Of a stretch of DNA of 64,000 nucleotides, positions 8,391 through 16,567 are shown piece by piece; within the stretch, counting starts at the first letter, position 1; each line of letters opens with the position of its first letter. Both the position numbers and the translations under genes were made by a program. The DNA comes from Actinomycetota bacterium (GTDB taxonomy: Bacteria; Actinomycetota; Actinomycetes; Nanopelagicales; Nanopelagicaceae). The notes beneath the pieces were generated by a model. The model saw nothing but the letters and a program-made list of their open reading frames with translations, was not told the DNA's origin and did not search any database. The DNA lies in assembly GCA_947449535.1 (NCBI GenBank), contig CANFRP010000004.1:1-64000 (forward strand), given 5' to 3'.

Positions 8391-9703
8391 GAATTTTGCA
8401 GGAAACTATTTAGTACCTTCACTCCAAATTTCACGCCATCTACTGGCACACGCTCATCTATTCCATGAAATAAAGCAAAGAAATCTAAATCCTCCGGAAG
8501 GCGGACTGGGCTAAATCCATATCCCACAATTCCCAAATCTGAGAGCGCTTTGTTATCCGTTCCACCACTCATCATGTAGGGAACCGGAATTCCATCTGGA
8601 TCGAACTCCGCAATTGCGGCGCACATTGCTTCAACTAGCGGACCGGCGAAGTTCACTTCGAGGGCAATATCTCGCACAAGAACTTCAACATCAATTTTAT
8701 CACCGGCCAATTCGCGAATTGTATTAATAAGTTCAGCTTCATCTCCTGGCAAAAATCTGGTATCAACTACTGCGGTAGCGGTTTGCGGAATAACATTTGC
8801 TTTATATCCAGCCTCCAGCATTGTGGGGTTGGCAGTGTTTTGAATTGTCGCACCGATAGATTTTGCTGCCCCGCCGAGATGTTTAAGCAGCGGGCGCACA
8901 TCGCTCGGGTCATACTTCTCCCCCGTTAATTCTGCGATTTTACGGAAGAAATACGAGCCGGTTTTCGTCTCTTTTTGCGGCCAGACATATGCGTCAATAC
9001 GCGCGAGTGCTCGTGCCAAACGGTTGAGTGCATTATCTGGACTAATGAAGGATCCATGTCCCGCAGTTCCATGCGAAGTGAGTTTGAGCCAATTAATCCC
9101 CTTTTGCGCCGCTTCGACTAAATAGAGACGATGACCTCCGGTAATGGTGAGCGAGAAGCCCCCTACCTCTGAGATTGCTTCGGTATATCCCTTGAAAATT
9201 TCTGGGCGATGCTTAACCAACCAACGCGAACCAAAGACAGAGCCCGCTTCTTCATCGGCAAAGAAAACAAGAAGAATATTGCGAGGTGGTTTGTAGCCAA
9301 CGCGAGCCCATGCGCGAACTGTGGCAACGATCATGGCATTCATATCTTTCATATCTACAGCGCCGCGACCCCAAATAAAACCATCTTTGATAATTCCACC
9401 AAAGGGATCTACCGACCAATCTGCTGCATTCGCCGGCACGACATCTAGATGTCCATGAACAATAAGGCCATCACGAGTTGGGTCGGAGCCTTCAAGTTTG
9501 GCGACAACATTAACTCGATTGGGCGCGCTCTCAATAAGCTCGCTCTCTATTCCCACTTCTTTCAATTTTGCTGCAACGTATTGCGCGATCGCTCTCTCAT
9601 CACCTTTATCTTCACCATAATTAACCGATGGAATTCGAATCATTTCTTGGCAGAGGAGAACTGCTTCCTCTTCTAGCGCGGCGATGTCGATCTGAGTTGT
9701 CAT
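8387..9703 (-). CDS. M20/M25/M40-family metallopeptidase
   Basis: 438-residue zinc-dependent amidohydrolase/peptidase related to ArgE, DapE and CPG2. The zinc-binding motifs are all present: VHGHLDVVPA, WGRGAVDMKD, FADEEAGSVFGS (general-base and zinc glutamates) and SGGTDNKALSD near the C terminus. A lid/dimerisation domain sits in the middle (GTAGHGS onwards). The substrate is not defined; in actinobacteria such proteins are usually labelled M20 dipeptidase. The ATG at 9703 is preferred because GGAG lies eight bases upstream; in-frame ATGs further up lack one. It is cytosolic, with no signal peptide. Confidence 0.92.
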   Translation of the reverse strand: MTTQIDIAALEEEAVLLCQEMIRIPSVNYGEDKGDERAIAQYVAAKLKEVGIESELIESAPNRVNVVAKLEGSDPTRDGLIVHGHLDVVPANAADWSVDPFGGIIKDGFIWGRGAVDMKDMNAMIVATVRAWARVGYKPPRNILLVFFADEEAGSVFGSRWLVKHRPEIFKGYTEAISEVGGFSLTITGGHRLYLVEAAQKGINWLKLTSHGTAGHGSFISPDNALNRLARALARIDAYVWPQKETKTGSYFFRKIAELTGEKYDPSDVRPLLKHLGGAAKSIGATIQNTANPTMLEAGYKANVIPQTATAVVDTRFLPGDEAELINTIRELAGDKIDVEVLVRDIALEVNFAGPLVEAMCAAIAEFDPDGIPVPYMMSGGTDNKALSDLGIVGYGFSPVRLPEDLDFFALFHGIDERVPVDGVKFGVKVLNSFLQNS

Positions 9704-9732
9704 GCTCGTATTCTCCATCAAAAAAGGTGGTT

Positions 9733-9762
9733 TTGCCCTCATGGTCGCTTCATTGCTATCCT
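9733..9762 (+). promoter_or_regulatory. Putative promoter of tRNA-Leu
   Basis: TTGCCC (9733-9738) and TATCCT (9757-9762) are separated by 18 bases. The predicted start near 9769 is a few bases before the mature tRNA 5' end at 9776. Confidence 0.45.
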
Positions 9763-9775
9763 CAGCCATTCACTT

Positions 9776-9862
9776 GTCCGGGTGGCGGAATTGGCAGACG
9801 CGCTAGCTTGAGGTGTTAGTGCCCGCAAGGGCTTGAGGGTTCAACTCCCTTCCCGGACACCA
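9776..9862 (+). tRNA. tRNA-Leu (anticodon GAG)
   Basis: Folds as a class II tRNA. The seven-base-pair acceptor stem pairs GTCCGGG at the start with CCCGGAC near the end, followed by discriminator A and an encoded CCA. The D-arm contains GGCAGACGC. The anticodon stem pairs CTAGC with GTTAG around loop TTGAGGT, with anticodon GAG at 9810-9812. The long variable arm is TGCCCGCAAGGGC, as in leucine tRNAs, and the T-arm is GAGGGTTCAACTCCC. It should read CUC and CUU codons. The gene stands alone between the M20 peptidase and thymidine kinase genes. Confidence 0.97.
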
Positions 9863-9920
9863 GTTTTAACTCACATTTCTCCCACTCAAAATCCCCCACC
9901 CTTCATGGCAGGATGCGCTC

Positions 9921-10556
9921 ATGGCCGAGCTCCTTTATTACTGCGGAACGATGGATAGTGGTAAATCCACCCTCGCCCTTCAGACGGCCCACAACCATAA
10001 AAGCCGGGGACGATCTGGCCTAATTTTCACCAACCAGGATCGCGCAGGGCGTGGTCAGATTTCTAGTCGCTTGGGTCTGCAAAGTGATGCCATCGAAGTT
10101 GATCCCGAAGTTGATCTACATAAGTTTGTAGTGGAGAAATTATCCCTCGGTGAACGGATTGATTTTATTATCTGTGACGAAGCGCAGTTCTACGCGCCCG
10201 CTCAAATTGAACAACTGGCACGAATCGTCGACGGTCTTAGCATCGATGTCTTTGCTTTTGGCATCCTCGCGGATTTTCGGACCAAACTTTTTCCAGGTTC
10301 CGCCCGGTTAGTGGAACTCGCCGACCGTGTGCAAACCCTGCAAGTTGAGGCGCTCTGCTGGTGCGGAGAACGCGCCACCCACAATGCGAGAACAATTAAC
10401 GGCCAGATGGTGACGGAGGGTGAGCAGGTTGTTGTTGGTGACGTCTCCTCCGACAATGAAGTCGCTTATGAGGTTTTGTGCCGTCGTCACCACATGCGAA
10501 GGGTCACCTCCCGTATCTCGCGCGCTGGAGCCGATGACCCACTACCTTTCACCTAA
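9921..10556 (+). CDS. tdk: Thymidine kinase (type II)
   Basis: Phosphorylates thymidine (and deoxyuridine) to the monophosphate with ATP, in pyrimidine salvage. 211 residues. The P-loop CGTMDSGKST lies at about 8-17, the Walker B-type IICDEAQFYAP in the middle, a lasso-like region with TFN-like residues follows, and the C-terminal zinc module has cysteines and histidines in CWCGERATHNAR and CRRHH. The first half of the metal site is CxC rather than the usual CxxC. AGGA lies upstream of the ATG. It lies downstream of the tRNA-Leu gene and in front of an alcohol dehydrogenase. Confidence 0.95.
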   Translation: MAELLYYCGTMDSGKSTLALQTAHNHKSRGRSGLIFTNQDRAGRGQISSRLGLQSDAIEVDPEVDLHKFVVEKLSLGERIDFIICDEAQFYAPAQIEQLARIVDGLSIDVFAFGILADFRTKLFPGSARLVELADRVQTLQVEALCWCGERATHNARTINGQMVTEGEQVVVGDVSSDNEVAYEVLCRRHHMRRVTSRISRAGADDPLPFT

Positions 10557-10578
10557 GCCACCCCCAATAAGGAGAAGA

Positions 10579-11619
10579 ATGAAATCCAAAGGATTCGCAG
10601 CTCACGCAGCTAATGCCGACCTAGCCCCATTTGAGTTTGAACGTAGAGAGCTGCGTCCTAATGATGTTGCTTTGGATATTGCCTATGCCGGCATCTGTCA
10701 CTCGGATATCCACCAAGCCCGCGAAGAGTGGGGCCCCTCAATTTTTCCCATGGTTCCCGGTCACGAAATTGCTGGTGTGGTTACATCGGTTGGTTCTTCA
10801 GTCACCAAATTTAGCGTCGGTGATCGCGTCGGTGTTGGCGTATATGTGGATTCCTGTCGTGAGTGCGCCCCGTGCAAGGCTGGCCTCGGGAACTACTGCG
10901 TCGAAGGAATGACTGGAACATACAATGGTTTTGAACGTGATGGAAAGACAGTCACCATGGGCGGTTATTCAAACAACTTTGTTATAGATGCAGATTACGC
11001 AGTCAAAATTCCAAACAATCTCGATATGTCAGGTGTAGCACCACTTCTTTGTGCCGGAATCACTTTATATTCGCCATTACGCCACTGGAAAGCTGGCCCG
11101 GGTATGAAAGTAGGAATAATTGGTCTGGGCGGTCTGGGCCATATGGGAACTAAATTCGCTGCGGCTCTGGGAGCGGAAGTAACAGTCTTTTCACATTCAC
11201 CCAATAAAAAGGATGACGCAATATCCATGGGCGCGCATAAGTTTGTTTCTACAAACGAAGAAGCAAATTTCAAGCCTTTAAGAGGGAGCTACGACTTGAT
11301 TCTCAATACGGTCTCAGCGGAGATCAACCTCGATCCATACCTACAATTATTAAAGTTGGATGGAACTCTTGTCATGATTGGTCTTTCCGGTAAGCCTTAC
11401 CCCATTCAGGCTGGAACATTGCTTGGCGCTCGTCGCTCGCTCGCTGGGTCGATGATTGGCGGCGTTCCAGAGCTACAGGAGATGCTCGATTTCTGTGGCA
11501 AAAACAATATTGTGAGCGATGTTGAGGTAATCAAAGCTAATTACATTAATACTGCGTATGACAGAACAATCGCCAGTGATGTGAAGTATCGCTTCGTTAT
11601 TGATGCTTCCACCTTCTAA
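10579..11619 (+). CDS. Zinc-dependent alcohol dehydrogenase, NADP-type (YahK/CAD-like)
   Basis: 346-residue medium-chain dehydrogenase. Catalytic zinc site CHSD in the GICHSDIHQA motif and GHEIAG; structural zinc cysteines in CRECAPCKAGLGNYC; Rossmann motif GLGGLGHMGTKFAAALG. This combination is typical of the broad-specificity NADP aldehyde reductases (YahK, AdhC of mycobacteria). It could detoxify aldehydes, but no context pins the substrate. ATG at 10579 is chosen because GGAG lies five bases ahead. The longer open frame reaching back to 10420 overlaps tdk and reads as noise there. It ends six bases from the convergent DUF554 gene. Confidence 0.93.
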   Translation: MKSKGFAAHAANADLAPFEFERRELRPNDVALDIAYAGICHSDIHQAREEWGPSIFPMVPGHEIAGVVTSVGSSVTKFSVGDRVGVGVYVDSCRECAPCKAGLGNYCVEGMTGTYNGFERDGKTVTMGGYSNNFVIDADYAVKIPNNLDMSGVAPLLCAGITLYSPLRHWKAGPGMKVGIIGLGGLGHMGTKFAAALGAEVTVFSHSPNKKDDAISMGAHKFVSTNEEANFKPLRGSYDLILNTVSAEINLDPYLQLLKLDGTLVMIGLSGKPYPIQAGTLLGARRSLAGSMIGGVPELQEMLDFCGKNNIVSDVEVIKANYINTAYDRTIASDVKYRFVIDASTF

Positions 11620-11625
11620 AAGGAT

Positions 11626-12360
11626 TTAACGAAAGTGGTGCGCTAGCCCTGCGAATATCGGGGCTAGAAAAATTGCTGGCAACATGGTCGCTACTGGAAC
11701 TTCCTTAATCCTTATCAATCTGAGAGATATTCCAAGAAGCAATATTCCGCCAGTAGTTGTCATCGCCAATATTTGATAGGTCGGTAGCACCGAGCCAAGG
11801 ATCGCACCTACCCCCGTCCAGGCGAACTGATAGATTCCAACCGGGATTGCAGATGCTGCAACTCCCCAGCCTAATGAAGCGGCAAAAGCGATTGACGTAA
11901 TTCCATCGAGAATACTTTTGAGCACTAGCTGTTGATTTCCCGAGCCCATGCCATCGCTTATAGATCCAAGAATCGCCATAGGTCCGATAACGAAGAGAAG
12001 AGACGAAGCGACGAAACCCTCAATAAATGGGGAATCCCCGTGGCGATCAAATCGATTTTTCAGTGCTCTTCCAAATCTTTCCAAATAGGGTTCTATTCCG
12101 AGTGCCAATCCAAGGAGAGTGCCCACGAGTAGCGCGGCGAGAACAACTAAGAAAGTCCATCCGGTTGGTAAGGATGAAATAAATTTCGGATCCCACATGG
12201 ATTTAATCGAGTCAACGGCAGCGAGTAAAGTAACGAAACCCAAAGTGGATGTGACCAGGTCTCGCGTACTTTCCTTGAACTTACTCCCAGCTATTACACC
12301 TATACCTGCACCGGTAACTATCGTAGACACATTAACAACGGTACCTAGGCCTCGAATCAT
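11626..12360 (-). CDS. DUF554 family membrane protein
   Basis: 244-residue integral membrane protein of the DUF554 (YqgA/YdfK) family. The N terminus begins with a glycine-rich helix (VVNVSTIVTGAGIGVIAGSKF) and about six to seven hydrophobic segments follow, with conserved small-residue motifs such as GPMAILGSISDGM. The family has no established function; a transporter role is a guess. The gene is divergent from the YczE-like gene with only 15 bases between start codons. Minus-strand TAGAGT lies six bases before the ATG, so it is probably leaderless. Confidence 0.85.
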   Translation of the reverse strand: MIRGLGTVVNVSTIVTGAGIGVIAGSKFKESTRDLVTSTLGFVTLLAAVDSIKSMWDPKFISSLPTGWTFLVVLAALLVGTLLGLALGIEPYLERFGRALKNRFDRHGDSPFIEGFVASSLLFVIGPMAILGSISDGMGSGNQQLVLKSILDGITSIAFAASLGWGVAASAIPVGIYQFAWTGVGAILGSVLPTYQILAMTTTGGILLLGISLRLIRIKEVPVATMLPAIFLAPIFAGLAHHFR

Positions 12361-12363
12361 TGC

Positions 12364-12369
12364 TAAACT
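12364..12369 (+). promoter_or_regulatory. Putative -10 element for the YczE-like gene
   Basis: TAAACT ends six bases before the GTG at 12376. It overlaps the divergent -10 on the other strand. Confidence 0.5.
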
Positions 12370-12372
12370 CTA
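12367..12372 (-). promoter_or_regulatory. Putative -10 element for the DUF554 gene
   Basis: Minus-strand TAGAGT ends six bases before the ATG at 12360. It shares three base pairs with the plus-strand TAAACT, so only one promoter can be open at a time. Confidence 0.5.
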
Positions 12373-12375
12373 CAG

Positions 12376-13053
12376 GTGATCAGATCCATAGGGCGCTTCC
12401 TCAAGCCTGCGCGTACGATTCCGCAAGTTCCATGGCGAGCTCCACATCCTTGGCATCTGGAATGGAAGCGGACAACAATTCTTTTCGCTGGGCTCTTTGT
12501 TTTTGGCATCGGTGACTCACTTCTCATCCAATCAAAATTTGGAAATGCGCCGTGGTCAGTTCTGGCTCAGGGCATCCACCTACATTCGCCCCTCTCTATT
12601 GGAGAGGCCACTTTCTTCATCGGCGCGGTCGTACTTTTATTGTGGATTCCATTTAGACAAAAGCCTGGATTTGGAACGTTGGCCAATATTGCCATCATCT
12701 CTGCGGCGATCCAGATAGGTGTCTGGAATTTTCCTGAGTTGCATGGCTCGCTCTACCCAAAGATTGCTTACGTACTTATCGGAATCGCACTTGTAGGAAT
12801 TGGCTCATCTTTATACATAACCTGCGGACTTGGTACGGGCCCTCGCGATGGTTTGATGACTGCTATTCATCACAAAACCGGCGTCCGAGTTGGTCGCGTC
12901 CGGCTCTTTATTGAAATCGTGGCGCTTGCTATTGGTTGGGCGTTGGGTGGGACGCTCGGAATTGGCACTGCCCTCTTCGCACTTCTGATTGGTAATTCCG
13001 TAGCGATCTCATTTGGCGTCATGGATAAATTAGTCACCAAGAAATCGGTGTAA
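12376..13053 (+). CDS. YczE/YitT-like membrane protein
   Basis: 225-residue polytopic membrane protein resembling the YczE group. After a basic cytosolic N terminus come about five hydrophobic segments, with a conserved GLGTGPRDGLMTAIH motif after the fourth, followed by RVGRVRLFIEI, both characteristic of the family. YczE-like proteins have no firm biochemical role. Translation starts with GTG and no ribosome binding site, consistent with a leaderless transcript from TAAACT. The 3' end overlaps the convergent ung gene by 20 bases. Confidence 0.85.
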   Translation: MIRSIGRFLKPARTIPQVPWRAPHPWHLEWKRTTILFAGLFVFGIGDSLLIQSKFGNAPWSVLAQGIHLHSPLSIGEATFFIGAVVLLLWIPFRQKPGFGTLANIAIISAAIQIGVWNFPELHGSLYPKIAYVLIGIALVGIGSSLYITCGLGTGPRDGLMTAIHHKTGVRVGRVRLFIEIVALAIGWALGGTLGIGTALFALLIGNSVAISFGVMDKLVTKKSV

Positions 13054-13669
13054 AACCCCTATCTTCCAATTTCTGATTGGCTTGCGAAAAGGGGCGATTA
13101 CCGAAAAATCCACGGTAAGCAGATAGCGGACTTGGGTGGACGCCAGTTATTAATTTCTCTTCGCCAATTAGCGGTTCTAACTCCATAGCGTTTTTACCCC
13201 AAAGGATCGCTGCCGATATATGCGGCTCAATAATTCGCACAATTTGATCAGTAATAGCGCTCCAACCAATTCGCGCATGTGAGTTACTTTCTCCCGGCGA
13301 TATGGTTAACGTCCGATTGAGTAATACCACTCCTTGCGATACCCAATCAGAAAGATCTCCATTTATCCGCCGTACTCCCCCAATATCACTTTCCAGCTCA
13401 ACAAAAATATTTTTCAAAGAGGCCGGCAATTTTTCTACACTAGTCGGAACCGAGAATGCTAATCCCATCGCATAGGATCTATCGGGATAGGGGTCTTGCC
13501 CAACAATTAATACCCGACTCTTCTCTGGCGGTAGTACTAAGGCCGCAAAAATTTTGGGTAGCTCAGGTAGGAAATCAGATCCGGAAATAAAGGACTCGAT
13601 ATTTTCGATTTCCGGTTGAAGTGGGGCCAGTGCAACTTGCCACTGTTCTGATAATGATTCGAAGAGCAT
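13034..13669 (-). CDS. ung: Uracil-DNA glycosylase, family 1
   Basis: Removes uracil from DNA to start base excision repair. 211 residues. It has the water-activating motif GQDPYP with Asp59, the uracil-binding LLNRTLTI strand (family consensus LLN..LTV), and the minor-groove-intercalation loop HPSPLSAYRGFFG containing the catalytic histidine. It ends with the usual NRPFSQAN..L segment. The length is slightly short of E. coli Ung (229) but complete. The start codon abuts the stop of the ABC ATPase gene, so the two are transcribed together. The stop lies inside the 3' end of the YczE-like gene on the opposite strand. Confidence 0.95.
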   Translation of the reverse strand: MLFESLSEQWQVALAPLQPEIENIESFISGSDFLPELPKIFAALVLPPEKSRVLIVGQDPYPDRSYAMGLAFSVPTSVEKLPASLKNIFVELESDIGGVRRINGDLSDWVSQGVVLLNRTLTISPGESNSHARIGWSAITDQIVRIIEPHISAAILWGKNAMELEPLIGEEKLITGVHPSPLSAYRGFFGNRPFSQANQKLEDRGFTPISW

Positions 13670-14461
13670 TTAACGCAGCGCGCGAGCTGTGAATCTCTGG
13701 TTTGCATAAGCAATTTCAATTGGCAGCCCATACGCCTTTGAGATGTGCTCGGAAGTGATCACATCCGCCACGGCTCCCATTGCAACAGCAACTCCTGATG
13801 AGAGGAGAAGTGCGTGTGTTGTGCCGGCCGGAATCTCTTCAATATGGTGTGTAACAATTACAGTGCATGGCGCTAGCGGATCACTCGCTAGTTGATCAAA
13901 TCTCAACAGTAAATCTTCTCGACCTCCAAGATCCAAACCAGATGCCGGTTCGTCCAACAACATAAGTTCAGGGTTGGCCATCAGTGATCGCGCAATCAGC
14001 ACGCGCTTCTTCTCACCTTCAGAGAGGGTTCCAAAAGTCCGCTCTCCCAGCTCGCGAACACCAAGCGCAGTCAATAAGGAGATGGCACGAGACTCATCCC
14101 ACAAATCGTAATCTTCATTCCATCTTCCAAGAATTGCGTATGCCGAAGTCAAAACTACATCCATCACTCTTTCGTCACTGGGAATTTCCAGTGTCACTGA
14201 TGGATGAGTGACGCCGATACGTGGTCGTAATTCAAAGAGATCAACTTTGCCCACTTGCTCGTCGAGAATATGGACTGTGCCCGATGAAGGGTGAATGAGA
14301 GTGGCGCAGAGAAGAAAGAGAGTGGACTTACCGGCCCCGTTTGGCCCTAGAACAACCCACCGCTCACCTTCCGAAACTTGCCAAGTGAGGGGACCCAGAA
14401 TTTTCTTACCGTCGCGAATAACCTCAATATTTTCTACTGAAATTACTGGGCGGCCCGTCAT
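13670..14461 (-). CDS. ABC transporter ATP-binding protein (orphan)
   Basis: 263-residue single ABC domain. Walker A GPNGAGKST, an unusual Q-loop region (GVTHPSVT), signature LSEGEKKRVLIARSL, Walker B LMLLDEPASGLD and H-loop VTHH are all intact, so it should hydrolyse ATP. No permease or binding protein lies nearby. It therefore either serves a transporter encoded elsewhere or acts without one. The family resembles the actinobacterial single-ATPase proteins often annotated as iron- or molybdate-type; that assignment is weak. The start has TATCTT seven bases upstream on the minus strand and no ribosome binding site. Confidence 0.88.
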   Translation of the reverse strand: MTGRPVISVENIEVIRDGKKILGPLTWQVSEGERWVVLGPNGAGKSTLFLLCATLIHPSSGTVHILDEQVGKVDLFELRPRIGVTHPSVTLEIPSDERVMDVVLTSAYAILGRWNEDYDLWDESRAISLLTALGVRELGERTFGTLSEGEKKRVLIARSLMANPELMLLDEPASGLDLGGREDLLLRFDQLASDPLAPCTVIVTHHIEEIPAGTTHALLLSSGVAVAMGAVADVITSEHISKAYGLPIEIAYANQRFTARALR

Positions 14462-14468
14462 GAGAGTA

Positions 14469-14474
14469 AAGATA
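14469..14474 (-). promoter_or_regulatory. Putative -10 element for the ABC ATPase-ung operon
   Basis: Minus-strand TATCTT, seven bases before the ATG at 14461; no Shine-Dalgarno sequence. Confidence 0.4.
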
Positions 14475-14520
14475 CCCTCGAAGAAGCAGAAAATCGCGGA
14501 GGCGCAAAGCGGTGAGGCAC

Positions 14521-14526
14521 TACCCT
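14521..14526 (+). promoter_or_regulatory. Putative -10 element for the ACT-serB pair
   Basis: TACCCT ends six bases before the ATG at 14533. A GAGG lies only two bases from the ATG, too close to be a normal ribosome binding site, so a leaderless mRNA is more likely. Confidence 0.45.
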
Positions 14527-14532
14527 GAGGCT

Positions 14533-15045
14533 ATGCAAAGTAAGAACGAATTTACTGGCCTGATACTCATTTCGGGTCCCGAATCCGCAGATCTCCTCGC
14601 CAACCTATTCGACGTCCTCGCGCCTTTTTCGATTGCCATTTTGGATGTCGAGCATTTCGTAACTCGCAGTCGGCTAATTTGCACAGTACTGATCTCCCTC
14701 AACAAAGATCATTGTTCGGCAATAGAAGCAGATCTACTCGCTTTCGCAAACGACAAGAGCGTGGACCTCGCCATCGATTTCTCGGAAGTTCCACAGGATC
14801 TGCTACATCCCGCACCTTATCTCGCAGAAATTTCTCTCACTTCTTCCAAGCTGCTTCCCGCAGACCTAGCTCTTTTCTTCGCCCTTATTCACAAATCTTT
14901 GGGCACCATCGTCAACGTTCGAAGAACTCAGGTAGGAACTTCTCTCACCGTTCATGCAAGCGTTGCATTTAGCACTGACCCAGATCTTGCACAATTTCCA
15001 AACTTATCCATTGCCAATGCGAAAATAAATGCGGTAAAAATTTGA
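14533..15045 (+). CDS. ACT-domain protein, detached N-terminal regulatory half of SerB
   Basis: 170-residue protein that looks like the tandem ACT-type N-terminal region of actinobacterial SerB. It opens with a beta strand and GPESADLLANLFDVLA, as ACT domains do (ligand-binding loop then helix), followed by SIAILDVEHFV. A second ACT-like unit begins near LAEISLTSS. In most actinobacteria these domains are fused to the phosphatase and sense serine. Here the frame stops with TGA overlapping the TTG of the next open frame, so the two are coupled, not fused. Similarity is inferred from pattern and position, and the sequence itself is divergent. The ATG at 14533 has TACCCT six bases upstream. Confidence 0.72.
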   Translation: MQSKNEFTGLILISGPESADLLANLFDVLAPFSIAILDVEHFVTRSRLICTVLISLNKDHCSAIEADLLAFANDKSVDLAIDFSEVPQDLLHPAPYLAEISLTSSKLLPADLALFFALIHKSLGTIVNVRRTQVGTSLTVHASVAFSTDPDLAQFPNLSIANAKINAVKI

Positions 15046-15710
15046 TTATGAAATACCAATTACTGATTATGGATGTCGATTCCACGCTCATTAAAGAGGA
15101 GGTAATCGACCTTCTCGCCGCCCGAGCTGGAGTGGGCGAAGAGGTATCTGCCATCACTGCGCGTGCAATGCAAGGAGAGTTGGATTTCTCCGCATCCCTG
15201 GGTGAACGAGTGGCTCTTCTTGAGGGGCTAAGTGAGGATATTCTGCGAGAAGTGCACCAGCAGATTCATCTCAGCAATGGAGCTCGCACTTTGATTGCGA
15301 CGCTTCGCTCCCGAAATATCAAAGTGGGTGTTGTTTCAGGCGGATTTATGAATGTCTTGGAACCCCTCGCCCACCAATTATCACTGGATTTTCTCCGAGC
15401 AAATCATCTGGAGATCAAAGACGGGAAATTAACCGGTAGAACGGTTGGCCCAGTTATCGATCGAGCGGCGAAAGCGCAAGCACTCCGAGAATTCGCAACG
15501 CAATCTGGAATCGAGATTGCCCACTCAGTTGCGGTTGGTGACGGTGCAAATGATCTCGATATGTTGGCTCTAGCTGGGCTTGGGGTCGCATTTAATGCAA
15601 AACCCAAAGTGCAAGCAGCTGCGGATGCGATTATCAATAATGGTCAATTAGATGAGGTTCTCAACTACTTTGAGATTCCAGAATCAGAATGGATAGTGAT
15701 CGCCGATTAA
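15042..15710 (+). CDS. serB: Phosphoserine phosphatase, catalytic part
   Basis: Hydrolyses phosphoserine to serine, the last step of serine synthesis. About 220 residues of HAD subfamily IB: nucleophile motif MDVDSTLIKEEVIDLLA, motif II VVSGGFMNVLEPLA, a lysine in RAAKAQALREFA, and the acidic motif VGDGANDLDMLALAGLGVAFNAKP. All catalytic residues are present, so this half should be active alone, like E. coli SerB without its N-terminal region. Start is either TTG at 15042, overlapping the upstream stop, or ATG at 15048, two bases after it. The 3' end overlaps hisG by four bases on the opposite strand. Confidence 0.94.
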   Translation: MIMKYQLLIMDVDSTLIKEEVIDLLAARAGVGEEVSAITARAMQGELDFSASLGERVALLEGLSEDILREVHQQIHLSNGARTLIATLRSRNIKVGVVSGGFMNVLEPLAHQLSLDFLRANHLEIKDGKLTGRTVGPVIDRAAKAQALREFATQSGIEIAHSVAVGDGANDLDMLALAGLGVAFNAKPKVQAAADAIINNGQLDEVLNYFEIPESEWIVIAD

Positions 15711-16555
15711 AGTCGGCAAGCGTGGATATCAGTAACAAGAATTCCACGCGCTCCTACTTCCCATAGCTCATCCATGATTCGATTGACATCTCGCTTGACG
15801 ACCATCGCGCGAACCGCAGACCACTCATTGTTCTGCAGCGGCGAGATAGTAGGAGATTCAATTCCAGGAGTAAGCGCACATGCGCGATCCAAATCGACTG
15901 TCTTCACATCGTAATCAACCAGAACGTATTGACGAGCAATCACAACGCCATTTAGTCGGCGGAGCAAGGTTTCGACCGCCGCAGATCGTTGGGTACCATT
16001 TCGTTCAATCAAAATTGCCTCTGAACTCAAGAGTGGATCTCCAAATACTTTAAGGCCCGCTTGTCTCAGCGTCCCGCCAGTTGAAACTACGTCAGCAATA
16101 ACATCAGCTACTCCAAGACGGACCGCGCTCTCGACCGCACCATCTAGACGCACAACATCTGCCGAAATGGCGTGATCGGAAAGATACTTCGCAACTATTC
16201 CCGGATAGGCAGTGGCAATACGTTTACCGGCAAGATCGCTCTCCTTAACCGCAGCGCCTTCAGGAGCGGCGAATCGGAAAGTGCTTCGTCCAAAATCTAG
16301 CGCAAGAATTTCTTGGGCCGGCGCCGCGCTATCAAGAAGTAAGTCACGGCCCGTAAGTCCGGCTTCGAGCTCTCCTGATCCTACATAAATAGCGATATCG
16401 CGCGGACGTAGATAATAGAACTCGACCTCGTTCTCGTTATCGATGAAAACCAGATCGCGCTGGTCAATTCGTTGGCGGTATCCAGCTTCGCGCAACATCG
16501 CAGCAGAACTATCGGCTAGTGACCCCTTGTTGGGGACAGCAATTTTAAGTGTCAT
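15707..16555 (-). CDS. hisG: ATP phosphoribosyltransferase, long form
   Basis: First and committed step of histidine synthesis: joins ATP and PRPP. 282 residues, the long (HisG-L) form with a C-terminal regulatory domain for histidine feedback. The N-terminal half has VPNKGSL and GSGELEAGLTGRDLL substrate loops. The PRPP-binding region is around DGAVESAVRLGVADVIADVVSTGGTLRQAGL, and the C terminus ends with the ferredoxin-like ACT-type segment (WSAVRAMVVKRDVNRIMDEL). It follows hisE by 12 bases, the usual actinobacterial hisE-hisG pair. A GAGAGGT lies ahead of the ATG as a plausible ribosome binding site. Confidence 0.97.
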   Translation of the reverse strand: MTLKIAVPNKGSLADSSAAMLREAGYRQRIDQRDLVFIDNENEVEFYYLRPRDIAIYVGSGELEAGLTGRDLLLDSAAPAQEILALDFGRSTFRFAAPEGAAVKESDLAGKRIATAYPGIVAKYLSDHAISADVVRLDGAVESAVRLGVADVIADVVSTGGTLRQAGLKVFGDPLLSSEAILIERNGTQRSAAVETLLRRLNGVVIARQYVLVDYDVKTVDLDRACALTPGIESPTISPLQNNEWSAVRAMVVKRDVNRIMDELWEVGARGILVTDIHACRL

Positions 16556-16567
16556 GGTCAGACCTCT

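Noticed and set aside
10420-10578. N-terminal extension of the alcohol dehydrogenase into tdk
   Set aside because: Translated segment lacks dehydrogenase similarity; ATG 10579 has GGAG ahead and matches the family start.
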